A stretch of 64,000 bases of DNA from Trema orientale (taxonomy: Eukaryota; Streptophyta; Magnoliopsida; Rosales; Cannabaceae), in the NCBI GenBank assembly GCA_002914845.1, contig JXTC01000033.1:648034-712033 (forward strand), given 5' to 3'. Shown here piece by piece: positions 1 through 11,400 of this stretch. Position 1 is the stretch's first letter, and the number at the start of each line of letters is the position of its first letter. The position numbers and the translations under genes are program-made. Below the pieces are notes generated by a model. That model ran no database searches, was not told the origin of the DNA, and saw only the letters and a list, made by a program, of their open reading frames with translations.

Positions 1-290
1 AGAGAAGAGAGAGTGTGCGATTTTAGAGAGAGATGAGAGAGATTTCGGACATTTTTAGAGAGAGAGAGAGAGAGGAGAGCGTTCGGCCATTTTTAGAGAG
101 CGTTCGGCCATTTTTAGAGAGAGAGAGAGGGGAGAGCATTCGATAATTTTTAGAGAGAGAAGGAAGAGAGACCATGAAAGGGCCGATTTATTCACGTTTA
201 CTTTTAAGGGTAATTTAGGTAGTTTATAAATAAAAAAGGGTATGAGTAGAAGACTATAAAAAAAAGGGGTAATCATGTTTAATTAAGGGT
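1..290. repeat. GA-rich minisatellite
   Basis: Degenerate tandem copies of a unit carrying TTCGGCCATTTTTAGAGAGAG (or TTCGATAATTTTTAGAG) are interspersed with (GA)n runs. The clearest copies lie between about 40 and 160. An ORF can be read on the minus strand, but it is only the translation of the repeat and is not a gene. Confidence 0.7.
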
Positions 291-299
291 AATTGCCAA

Positions 300-775
300 A
301 TTCTCCCCCTACAACTCCAACTCATATTTTATGCAGACCTAAATGTGTCGTGCCTATGTGAGTTGAATATGGGACAAAATGCATGCCTAAGTGAGCCGAA
401 TATGGACGAAAATGCGGGCCTAATTTCATTGTTATTCTATGCTTTAAAATATCAAATATGTGCTTATGTGGGCTAAAATATAGACCTAAGACCTATTTAT
501 ATTCTTTGAAAATTTGAATAAATTAAAACTAAATAAAAATAAGTAAATAAATAACATTAAAAGTATATAAACGAAAACGTTTAATTAAGATTTTAAAAAA
601 AATTAATTAAGAAATATATTTTAATTTATATATATAATGGAAAAATATAGCCACGCATAAATATGGGCTAGGCCGATGGCCTTATTGCTGAGGCCTAGCT
701 CAGCCCCCACTATATGTATCAGGTTAGTCTAGGCTCACATGAATATGGGTCTGGCTAGGTGAGTTTTGTGATTTT
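300..775. repeat. Dispersed repeat, opposite-orientation relative of 28738-29335
   Basis: This AT-rich element has GC-richer ends built from GGGC/GGCCT words and terminates near 775-812 with TGACATCTCTAA. The middle (480-640) and the end match, in reverse complement, the element at 28738-29335, which begins GAGATGTCAATG. The TAGAGATGTCA-type end is reminiscent of hAT-family MITEs. The other end and the target duplication are not resolved. Confidence 0.45.
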
Positions 776-1020
776 TCTTCAAAATATGATTGACATCTCT
801 AATTTTTCCTTAGTATACATTGTCATACGCGACTCTGCGAGGCTATTTACATTGACAAGCACCCTAACTAGGTAAAAACTATATCATTCTATATTGAAAA
901 TGTTGACTTTTTTAGTTAAAATAAATTTTAAAAAAATAGTTTATGAATATAGAACACTTCAAAAATAAATTCGTTAGTTAAATAATCTATTTTAGGTTTA
1001 ATTTGATTGGATTTCAAAAT

Positions 1021-1140
1021 CTCAAGGTTTTATTTGATATAATCAGAAACCCACGATTTTTATTGCTAGAATTAAAAAAATTCAAGGTTTTATTTGATAT
1101 AATGAAAATTTTTTTTTTTTTTTTGCTAAAATAATAAGAC
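1021..1140. repeat. 60-bp tandem duplication
   Basis: The word TCAAGGTTTTATTTGATATA recurs exactly 60 bases apart (from 1022 and from 1082). The two copies diverge further into each unit. There is no coding signal. Confidence 0.6.
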
Positions 1141-1448
1141 CCAAAGTTTTTTTCTTTAAATTTTATAATAACCCGAAAATAAATATATGGTGAGTTTTAT
1201 ATTATATATGTGTATTGATCTTTTATATAGCATATATTATGTATATATAAAATAAGTATAATATGCATAATATATAATAACCATCACATATGTGTTTACA
1301 TGTATGCATTATGAGTTTTGAATGGACATTATTATGAGATAAATTTATAACTGCCATTTACGTTATTATTTGTTTTATCATTTGTTTTAGAATAGTCCAT
1401 TGCTTGTATTGAGCCCATTGGGCTTTTCTTATTAGTTTAGTTATTTGA

Positions 1449-1886
1449 GGAAATTTGATTTTTTACGGTAATTTTTCAAAAAAATTGAAAAATCCTAAAA
1501 TTTAAAATAAAAATCTCAGATTTAATTATAAAAATACTACTTTTAAAAGTTTTTAGAAAAATATCACTTTTTTATTAATTGATGAGATACTTAAAGTAGC
1601 TAGTCGAGTTACCTGAGGTAACTTGATCAGTTACTTTAAATTACTGGATTGGTTATCCTAAGTAACCTAATTTTTTACCTCGAGTACCATTGAAAAATAC
1701 CAATTTTGAAGGAACAAATCGTATTTTTCTAAATTTTTTTAAAAGTGTTATTTTTTAAATAAAATTTTTAAGAAGTGATATTTTTCTAATTCAATCTAGA
1801 AGTTTTCAAAAAAAATCAGTTCATCCGAGATTTTTTAATTTTTGGTACTTTAGCCTGGAATTTTGTAAGAATCCCTAGTTATTTTG
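1449..1886 (+). repeat. Dispersed repeat family copy 1 (GGTAACTT-rich)
   Basis: This is one of four related copies in the window; the others are 57513-57900, 57915-58325 and, inverted, 62985-63245. Shared landmarks in order are AAATTTGATTTTTTA, AGATTTAATTA, a central run of GGTAACTT/AGTAAC words, CTCGAGTACCATTGA, GTGATATTTTTCTAA and TGGAATTTTGTAAGAA. No ORF is present. It is probably a non-autonomous transposon, but its class is unclear. Confidence 0.6.
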
Positions 1887-2466
1887 GTATGTAAGTAAAG
1901 AGTATTTATAAGATATGGCCGTTTTTTTTTCAGATTAATTTAAAAAATGCCTTTTTTTTTTTACATCTCTTTAATAAATATTCGATTTTATAATTTTATT
2001 TTGATAAATAAACGTTTTTGAGTTAATCTATTTTTTATAAAGTATATCAATTTTTTATGAAGCAAATCAATTTTTTAAAAAGTAAATCAATTTTTATTTT
2101 GAAAATACATCAATTTATTTTGATATACTAAATATGAAAAATGCCACTTTTCAAATAATTTTTAAGAAATTGGCTATCTTTTAATAATATTTGAAAAACG
2201 GCTATTTTGTAAATTTTAATCCAAAATTCGACCATTTTGCTAAAAAGCCTCATCTTAAACCATGATACAATTACACTAATGTGGGTCCTAATGAGATAGT
2301 TGTACATAATCGCCTAAACTACACTTATGACATTATTCTCATGACACGTTTTTTATCTATCTCCATTCATTAGCCCCACAACAGAAGTTCTCTCAATTGA
2401 TAACATTCAAAAAATAAAAGTTAATTATAATTTATTATAATGCTCCAAATTATACTCTTTGTACTA
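1887..2466. other. Intergenic, no gene seen
   Basis: AT-rich sequence. About five short direct repeats of AAGTAAATCAATTTTT type occur at 2040-2130. No gene or recognisable transposon ends were found. Confidence 0.5.
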
Positions 2467-2787
2467 CTTTAGTCCTTAAACTTTTAACTTATAAAGTAGA
2501 TTACTCTAAATTATATAATTATTGAAACAATGAGTTATTTGTCACAAATTGTTAGTTTTTTTATGAAAGAAAGTGATGTACAAAGCGTATGATCGAGATT
2601 TTTTTTAGTTATGGAAATCATAATCTCATTATTGACCATATTTATCAAACTGTTTGCTTTTTGCAAAACTCATTTTCTTTAAAAAAATTAATAATTTGTG
2701 ACCAAAAAAAGGCTCATTGCAGCAATAATTATATGATTATTGATAGTCTAATATATAAGTTAAAAGTTCAAGTATCATTCTCAACTA
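2467..2787. repeat. Inverted-repeat element
   Basis: The left part (about 2478-2560, with AACTTTTAACTTATA and TATATAATTATTG) reappears in reverse complement at about 2690-2785. That gives long imperfect arms around a short spacer. A third partial copy lies at 2845-2915. The shape suggests a foldback or MITE-like element. No clean target duplication was identified, and the short ORF inside it is not considered coding. Confidence 0.45.
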
Positions 2788-3615
2788 TAGTTACCAAATT
2801 GTGTACTTTGTAAATGACTTATTCCCGTTAAAAATCTAACAGTTTGTGATGAAAGAGCAATTACTGCAATAATTGTATAATTCATTGTAACCTACTACGT
2901 AAGTTGAAAAACTCAGTGGCTATTAATATAATTAACCCAAGACAAAATTAACAAAGGATCAACAATAATCGATCGCATAAAATTCAAAAAATGGAATTCA
3001 CTAATAAAAACTATTAATAGAGTTATAAGTAAATAGAATCGGGGGTTTTTAAGAATAATAATACCAGTAAGAGTTACTAAAGTAACAGTTAAATCAAATA
3101 TTTAGAAAAGTAATAGTTTTTACAAAAAAAAAAAAAAGTTACTTACAAAATAAAAATAGAACCGATATATTATGAGAGTATGAGGGAAAATGGCAAAAAT
3201 GCTATAAAACTTAATAGTAAATCAAAAATTGCCAGTAATAAAACTCAAGTTAAATAAAATAGCTTTTAGCCTAGTGCTCTCTCGAAACTTTTGAGGAACT
3301 TTTAGGACATGTTTGGAACTCCTAAGTTATGGGGGAAAGAATTTTTTTTAAAAAAAAAACAAAGAGAGTACATTTTTCTCTTATTTGGATTCAAATAAAA
3401 ATGATTTTTTTTTTTTAAAATTTTTCTAAGGGAAAGTAGAACTAAAAATTTATGTAATTTCTATATATATATATAGGTATTTTTTACATAAAATTGGAAA
3501 AGAAAAAATTTTGAAAAAAATATTTTGAAATTTTGGGAAAATATCGTCTTTTTTTTCTTGTCCTTTTTTCCACAATTTTTTCCTCACCAAAATTCAATTT
3601 CTAAATAAATCCTTA
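2788..3615. other. Intergenic, no gene seen
   Basis: AT-rich sequence with homopolymer A and T runs (for example 3124-3137). Apart from the partial repeat at its start, no gene, RNA or transposon terminus could be supported. Confidence 0.4.
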
Positions 3616-3995
3616 GATTATGTTTGATAGAAAAGAAAGAAAATAGAATGAAATATTGAGTATGAGAGATAGAAAATATATACAATAGAAAGAAAGTATA
3701 TTCCATTTTATAATTATTTGTTAAATAGGAAGTTACTTTTATTTGTTTGGTACCTGAGGTAAAAATGATAGGATAGACAATAATTTATTTTCAAAATTAC
3801 TTTCTTAAACCTTATATTAATATTTATGTAATCCTCATTTATAAAAATTTTCAAGTCTGATTCAGTCTAATACAAAGCTTACATTTTTCCTCTCCATTTC
3901 CTCTCCAATTTGGGGAGATAAATATTTGCTAGGCCCACCTGATTTCTTTTTTTTCTCTCTTACTAAATAAATATTTTTCCTTATCAAGCATAGAT
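3616..3995. mobile_element. Putative PIF/Harbinger-type MITE
   Basis: The left end GATTATGTTTGATAG pairs with the reverse complement of the right end (AATCTATGCTTGATAAG). The termini are flanked by TTA at 3613-3615 and 3996-3998. A 3-bp TTA/TAA duplication with short imperfect TIRs fits the PIF/Harbinger pattern. The interior is non-coding. The right edge abuts the target duplication of the next element, so the boundary is tentative. Confidence 0.4.
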
Positions 3996-4004
3996 TTAGT
4001 AAAA

Positions 4005-4205
4005 GGATAGTGCTAGAGATTCCACATATTATTTCACCTTTATAATACTACCAGATGTAAGATGTGATTTGTCATTGATTTAATTGGTGAACTAAAACTT
4101 ACTACTTAAGGTTTAATAATTCAATTATTAAATACTGACAAATTATTTACCACGCTAAATGATATTAAAAAGGTGAAATAATTGGTAGGATTTCAAGCAT
4201 TATCC
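4005..4205. mobile_element. MULE-type MITE with perfect 9-bp TSD
   Basis: This 201-bp element has inverted ends of about 40 bp. The left end reads GGATAGTGCTAGAGATTCC and the right end in reverse complement reads GGATAATGCTTGAAATCC. Both continue into a shared TTATTTCACCTTT. It is flanked by the identical 9-mer TTAGTAAAA at 3996-4004 and 4206-4214. A 9-bp duplication with long TIRs is the Mutator-like signature. It has no coding capacity, so it would depend on a transposase elsewhere. Confidence 0.8.
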
Positions 4206-4396
4206 TTAGTAAAAGGGCCTTATAGCAAAATGATCGAATTTTGACACTTCATTAGTTTTATTATAATGGATAATTTGATTTGTCAATACTTAATCTAAAA
4301 GTCAGATAAATTATATCAGTTAATTTGAAATAAATCATTTACCCATTATGAAAAAAAAACAAAAAGGGAAATAAACATATATTTACTAAAATGACA

Positions 4397-5181
4397 TAGG
4401 GGTGTTTATGGCCAATTTGGCTAGTCTAAAACGTCAATCAGTAAACCAAACCGCATGTGCGGTTTGATCAATCCGTAGAATTATACGATCTATATTTGTC
4501 GATTCAAACCGGTCAGACTGCACTTATATTTTGCAGTGCGGTTTAGACAATTTTTGTAGTTTGAATAATACAAATATTAAACCAAACATATTTCAAATAG
4601 TTATACATAAAGAGCAATTTTACCATAGTCCAAATATTTAAACCAAAAACAACATACTTAAAGCTTACAATCAACTCGAAAGTTCTAATCATTTTAAACT
4701 CAAGTTAACTCCAAATCGAAATATAAGAGCAATTTAAAAGTCTAGAAAAATTTAAATAAATTAAAACATAATTATAAATCTTAAGTAAAATAGCTTAATA
4801 AACAATAATACATGCCATAATAACCAAAAAAAAAAAAATTAAACTTCTACTTAAACTTCAAGCTGCAAAAGCAAACTGATATTACGCATATATAAAAAAA
4901 ATACACATCATAAATATATATTACGATAAAAATTAGAACATAAATATACATTACAATGTATATAAAACTATTTAATCTAGGCGGTTTGATTTGAAACCGA
5001 ACATATTTTTTTCAATACGCAAATCAAACTGAATTATTCGATTTGCTATTTTTCTAATCTTTCATTGGACGCAAATGTGCTATAATTACGCGTCTTTCAT
5101 TGGACGCAGATGTGCTACAATTACGCGAATTAGTTTGGATAGGCGGGTTTCTGTGATTTGCGGTTATTTTAAACACCCCTA
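4397..5181. mobile_element. hAT-type non-autonomous element
   Basis: The 785-bp element begins TAGGGGTGTTTA and ends with the exact complement TAAACACCCCTA. The flanks AAATGACA (4389-4396) and AAATGAAG (5182-5189) match at six of eight positions, which fits an aged 8-bp hAT duplication. The interior is non-coding. It contains GCGGTTTGA/TCAAACCGC words in both orientations near the ends and a 35-bp tandem duplication at 5058-5127. It lies about 270 bp upstream of the SIK1 start codon. Confidence 0.7.
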
Positions 5182-5449
5182 AAATGAAGCGTTAAAAAAA
5201 GAGACATTCAACAACATGGCTTTTGTGAAAACAATGGGCTTAGATGTAATTGGGCCCATAAACTGGAGCCCATTACAATGATCATCATCCTGCCCAAACT
5301 GCTGAACAGCTGGTTCCAACTTCGAATTTGCGACTCCAGTTCTTCTGGTTCGAAGCAACAATGGCATTGGCCTTCTCCAACAAGCCATAACGATCTCCCT
5401 TTCTCGCCCTTATTCTTAACGCCGTAAGTAAGCTTAGCTCAGCTCCTCC

Positions 5450-8400
5450 ATGGATCAGGACTCGGCCACGCGCCGGTCCCGGAAAGTTCCGCCGAGACCG
5501 GAGCTCTACTCCACCGTAGTCATCCACGACGACGACGGGGAAAACGACAACGCCGTGCGAGAACGACAACGCCGCAAGCGACAAGAAGAGGACCTATACG
5601 CCACAATGGTCTACAGAGGAAACGACAACGATGACGACGAAGACGAAGACGACGACGCTTCTCTCCCACCCCTCCTCAAGCGCCTCCCCAAGGACTTCGG
5701 CGGTGGAGCCTCAATCGATTACTTCGACGACGAGGACGACGGAGGCAATGATTTCGGCACAATGATCGTCAAGACCGATCGGAATCGGAATCGGGGCCGG
5801 TCTTCGTCGTCGTCTTCTTCGCTGAGGAGAGGGCCTCCTCCTCCGCCACCTCCTCGTGGTTCGGCGTATTCGGACTCGAAGCGAGGGAGCACTATAAAGA
5901 GGGCGGAGGAGGAGGAGGAGGACGACGACGACGACGACGACAATGACGACGGTGATGGATTCTCGACGTTTGTGGTGAGATCCGGGGAGAGGGAATCGGC
6001 GAGCGGGACTGTGGTGAGGAGGACCGGTGGTGGTAGCAGCGGTGGATCGACGATGAGTAGGGCCGTGGCGAGTATGCAGGCGGTGGGGGATTTAGGGTTT
6101 GGGAAGCAGAGGAAGGGGAGTGGGTCGTCGCAGGGGGACGAGCCTCGCCAGCTGACCAAAATGTCGTCCAGTTCGATACCCGAAAGCGTCACCAGGGAAG
6201 ATCCAACCACTAAGTACGAATTGCTCAATGAGCTTGGTGAGTTTTCGTGATATGGTACTGTCATTGTGTTCGAGTTCTCCATTTTTGAATTGCTTTTGCT
6301 TTGGAATGTTGCTGAGAAGGGTTATGGGGTTATTGGGTCTGGCAGGGAAAGGGTCTTATGGTGCAGTGTACAAAGCCAGGGATTTAAAGACTTCGGAATT
6401 GGTTGCCATCAAAGTCATCTCTTTGTCTGAGGGGGTGCGTTATATTTATTATTTTAATTTAATTCGGTACCAATTCAATTTATACTATTGGAAGATTGAA
6501 TCAAATCTGTATTTTAGGAGGAGGGCTATGAAGAAATCCGGGGGGAGATTGAGATGTTGCAGCAATGTAGTCATCCGAATGTTGTTCGGTACCTTGGGAG
6601 CTACCAAGGAGAAGAGTATCTTTGGGTAAGAACGTAAAAAATGGTTCAACTTTGTCAAATCACATAAGATAATAGCTATTATTGGTTTATTTTGTGTGTC
6701 GATGTTTTAAAGTTTGGAACAGCTATCTTTTTCTTTCTTGGCAGATAGTAATGGAGTATTGTGGGGGTGGAAGTGTTGCTGACTTGATGAACGTTACTGA
6801 GGAGCCTTTGGAGGAGTCTCAGATAGCATACATCTGTAGGGAAGCATTGAAGGTACGATCAATAGAGTTAAATTCTCCTTTTGAGGCATAACGGATAAGT
6901 TGCACACGAAAGCAAAAAATTGTGTCCTTATGGTCCTGTGTTTTGTTAGAAAGTCTTTTCTTGATTTCTTGGATTTTTTATGTGGAAGTACTCATATAAA
7001 AGCCCATTAGTCCCTTTTGTTTCTTTATCCTCGGTTGGCATGCTTCTTTGTTTTCTGTTCTGCTCATTCAGATTGTTCAGTGTTGATCTTGATATACTCA
7101 TTTTCAACCATCTATATATTATTCCTTACGGAATGTATCTCCGTGAGGCTCATTTGGACAATTTTGTTTTCTGCAGGGGCTTGCATATTTGCACTCAATT
7201 TTTAAGGTGCATAGAGATATCAAGGGCGGTAATATTTTGTTAACCGAACAAGGGGACGTCAAGTTAGGTGAGTACACCCCATTAATCCTTTATATAGCAG
7301 AGAGATTTTAGTTTGTTTCGTTCGTTCCTTTGAGGATCAAATTATCTCTTGTGCTGGACGATATTAGTCTTGCTGTTCTTTCACAATCTAGTTTGTTCAC
7401 AACATTGCTCTCACTCCTCAAAAGCTTAGTATAACAATGTTTTAATTGTTGTCTTATTTTGGTTAATAAGCAGGAGTTGTTTTCAATAAACTGGTCCCTT
7501 AGTCGTTTTCTGTCTCTTGCATTACACTATAAACTGATTTCTAAAATTTGATTTGTTTTTGTCAATCAAATGAGCAGGTGATTTTGGAGTTGCAGCCCAG
7601 CTCACACGGACCATGTCAAAGCGCAACACGGTATTTAATTTCTCGAATTAATTTTAATCATAGTGGAAAGCAACTTTGTGATTTTTTTTGTTTGTTTGTT
7701 TGTTCATTCTCAAGTACTTGCATAAATAGATTGCTGTATTTTGCTTGACACATTTTACTTCTCTATTATTTCCAGTTCATTGGCACTCCGCATTGGATGG
7801 CTCCAGAAGTTATTCAAGAAAGTCGTTATGATGGGAAGGTATAAGGATTTACTAGTGTGCTGGGATATTCTTTTTATGACTACTTTTTTAAGGCGGAGTT
7901 TTAATTTGCTTGTTTTAAAGAAACTTCTTACTGTTTTGTTTGAGCATAAAAGAAAATCCATTTTCTTTGAACAAAGTTGATCATGATTTTTGGTTGAATT
8001 CTTTGGAGGTGTTACACACACTAATCGTATTTTTTTGAAGCCCTCGGTCTCACAGACTTCTTGTTTTAATTTTATGTTTTTGTTGCTTTCTCCAGGTCGA
8101 TGTATGGGCTCTTGGTGTGTCTGCAATTGAAATGGCAGAGGTAATTAATCTCTAGCGAGTGTATAATTTTTTTTTTCACTGGAAAATTTGAAAGCAGGCC
8201 AATTATAGAGTGTTGACTGGTAAACTATTACATTATATTTCTCTCCTTTTACATGGCTGGGGGTTTTTAAGTTTACAGTAGTTCTGATGTAATGATATAC
8301 ATATTTAATTTTTTGTGGTATTAAAATACTCAAACTTGTTTGATTTTGGCCTGGTTGGACCTGGGAAACTAATTAGCTGGCATATAAAGAAAGTGTTGTT

Positions 8401-11400
8401 TGGTTGTCATTGCCATTTGTTGACGAGTTTATACTAGCTCCAGCTTTGGTGAATAAAAATTGTGTTTAAATATTGCGTGTATATTACCCTTTTTTTTTCC
8501 TTCTTTTCGGGGTGGTGTTTAGATTCTGTTGTCTTAATATTTCAGTTTTGTTTTTCTGTTGTGATTGATAAATGTTTTTGCCCTTAATATCAGGGGCTTC
8601 CTCCACGATCTGCAGTGCATCCAATGAGGGTTAGCATTTAGTAACGATTAATAACAGCTGTCTTTTTCTTTCCTTTAATTTCCATTGTGATTGCCAAGGT
8701 TATAGGTAACATAGTTATTGCCATTTATAGGTTTTGTTCATGATATCCATCGAGCCAGCGCCAATGCTTGAGGATAAAGAAAAATGGTTTGTATTACACT
8801 CTTTCTCAATCCATTATCCTCACTTGCTATTAATGATATTTTATGGGGAAAAAAAAGTCGAGACAGCTTTGGCTCACATATGTGAATAATCCGTCCGCCG
8901 CCTTAGAAAGACAGAGTGAGAATAAATCTTGAGAGAAGATACAAAGGTGTCAATGAAACACTAGTTGTCTATAAGAGGAGAAAAGATATCCTTAAGAATA
9001 AAAGTGGCTAGAGATTCCTTTACATCTATTCAAGTTTATTTAGATACATTACTGTTATTTAAGCACTTGCTTTTGCTTTCATGGGGATGGTAGTTTCTTG
9101 AAATGCATGTTTAGTTGATCTGGCTTGAGCTAGACTTAACCCCAAAACAAATTAGGTAATTGAGTATGTCATGTTTATGTAGAAGAATGGGTTTGGTTCT
9201 ATATCAGAAAGTCGCAATGATGGTATATACCTGTAATAGGAAATGTGGTTTGTTTCATTTTGGTTCTTAAGCGTGTATTTTACCTGTGCTGAAAGATTCC
9301 TTCTCTTGATTATGTCATGTCAAATTCATATCATACTGGACATCAATGCAATGGCGTTTAATTTTGGCAGTCTCCATTTGCAGGTCTCTCGTGTTTCATG
9401 ATTTTGTAGCAAAGTGTCTGACAAAAGAACCTCGTTTACGCCCCACTGCATCCGAGATGTTGAAGGTATGCTCGGCATGCCTCTGGAGTTTACTAAAAGT
9501 TTGGACCATTAGGAACTTATCTAATGTTATTATATGTTTGTTTGCCCAGCGTTCGTGAGTGATATAATCTTTAAACTGAGTGCACACCTTTTTCTCGAAG
9601 TTTGTAAACATGTTCATAGCATGCTTTATGCAGATGCTATTTTTCTATAGAAAGGATAAAGAAAACCGAAGAATTGAGCGGAGCATTACTCACCAGTTCT
9701 CTAGTTTGGTCCTGTAGGCTGTAGAACCTTTAATTTCTTATATTTTTATTAGCTTATCCATGCTGACAATTTATACATTCTAGTAATTATGTAAAGAGGT
9801 GCATCTTATTGCTGATTTCAATTACCTCCAAAGAATTATGCAGATATGTATCTAGGACGTGGCTTGAAAGTTTTTAAGTCTATGCTTAACACCCCCACCT
9901 CCCGAAAAATAAATAAACAAATAAAAATAAAGTCTATTTGTATTGAGGATCTTTTCTATTTACCTTGCTGTTTTTATTTTGTTGGAAGCAATTTTTCTTT
10001 TTGCTTTTTTTGGACTTCAATTCTGAGTTAAAGCTACCCTCTCTCTCTCTCTCTCTCTCTCCCTCTCTAGCACAAATTCATTGAAAAATGCAAATATGGC
10101 TCGTCTGCAATGCTGCCAAAGATTGAAGAGGCCAGGAAAGTTAGGGCTTCGATGGCTTTAGAAGTGCAAAATCTTGCTCCAGTTGTACCAGTAGACAGTG
10201 TATGAATTTATCTTGTTTACTCTCTCTGTCTCTCTCTCTCTCTCTCTAACTGTTTGTAACTTGAAACAGACACTCGTAGTTCCTAAAGTGAATGATGAAT
10301 ATGGAGATACCGTTCCTTCGAGACCTCAAAATGTGGGGCTTCATGTGGCAAATGAAGTAGCCACGTCTAGCACCCTTAGTAAGCAGCAAATGTTAGATGG
10401 TGGAGAACGGGCTGGGGAAGGTATGCATGTCTTGCTGACATGGAATATATGATGTTTGACTGAAACATAAAAGGCAGTTTGCTTACTAATGGTAACACGT
10501 AGCCATATGCATTATACATATCCTATATTGTTTATTGAATTCAAATATTTGCACGTAATGTTTAAAATAACACTTAAAACATTGGACAGGAAATTGCACT
10601 TAAGGTGGTGTTTGGTTCGTGGAATGGAATTAGAATGGTAAAGGGAATCGTAATGTAATGGAATTGGAAAAGGAATAAGAATAATAATCCATTGTTTGGT
10701 TGAAACTTGAAATAATCTTAGAATGGAATGGAAAAAATATTCTGTTGACAAATATGCCTTACTTTTAGATGTTTTGAAAGGACAAAATAGGAAAAACTAG
10801 GTATTAAAATTTTTGTAAAATGATGGAATTCTAATTCCATTGGTGATATAGTGGAATAATGATTCCACCATTTAATGTAATTGTGATTCCATTAGAATCA
10901 CAATTCTTTTGCTAAAAACACAACCAAACAAAGGAATGTATTTTCTTTTGGAATCACCTTTCCATTCCAATGTTGATTCCTTTGAACCAAACTTGAATGT
11001 TTAAAATAACATTTAAAACACTGGATAGAATAAATTTAGTTCCTGGAGTGATTCAACAAAATAGTGGCTGGTTGGATCGCAAAGAAAGTTAAGCAGTACA
11101 TACCACCTCTTCTTTTTTATTTTATTTTATTTTTTTTTTGGTTGAAAATATTTACCTCTAGTGTTGAAAAAGTGACTTCTCTTTCTTTCCACCCACATTA
11201 TTTTCTAACCTAAGCGAAATTATAGGTCATTTTGGCACAGTAATAGTTCATGGTGGAGATGAGATTGGTGAGACAACCTCTATTTCACAAGTCTCCAATG
11301 CTAAAGGACCTTCAGCTGCTCTGGGACTCGAAAGCCCTTATATTAGTGCCTTGGGAGTTGAATCAGATAGGCACAGGTACTTACCTTACAATATACTGAA

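Noticed and set aside
5285..6282. Long minus-strand ORFs (99 and 187 codons) over SIK1 exon 1
   Set aside because: They mirror the GC-rich, repetitive (GAC/GAG) coding exon on the plus strand; poly-Ser products have no domain.
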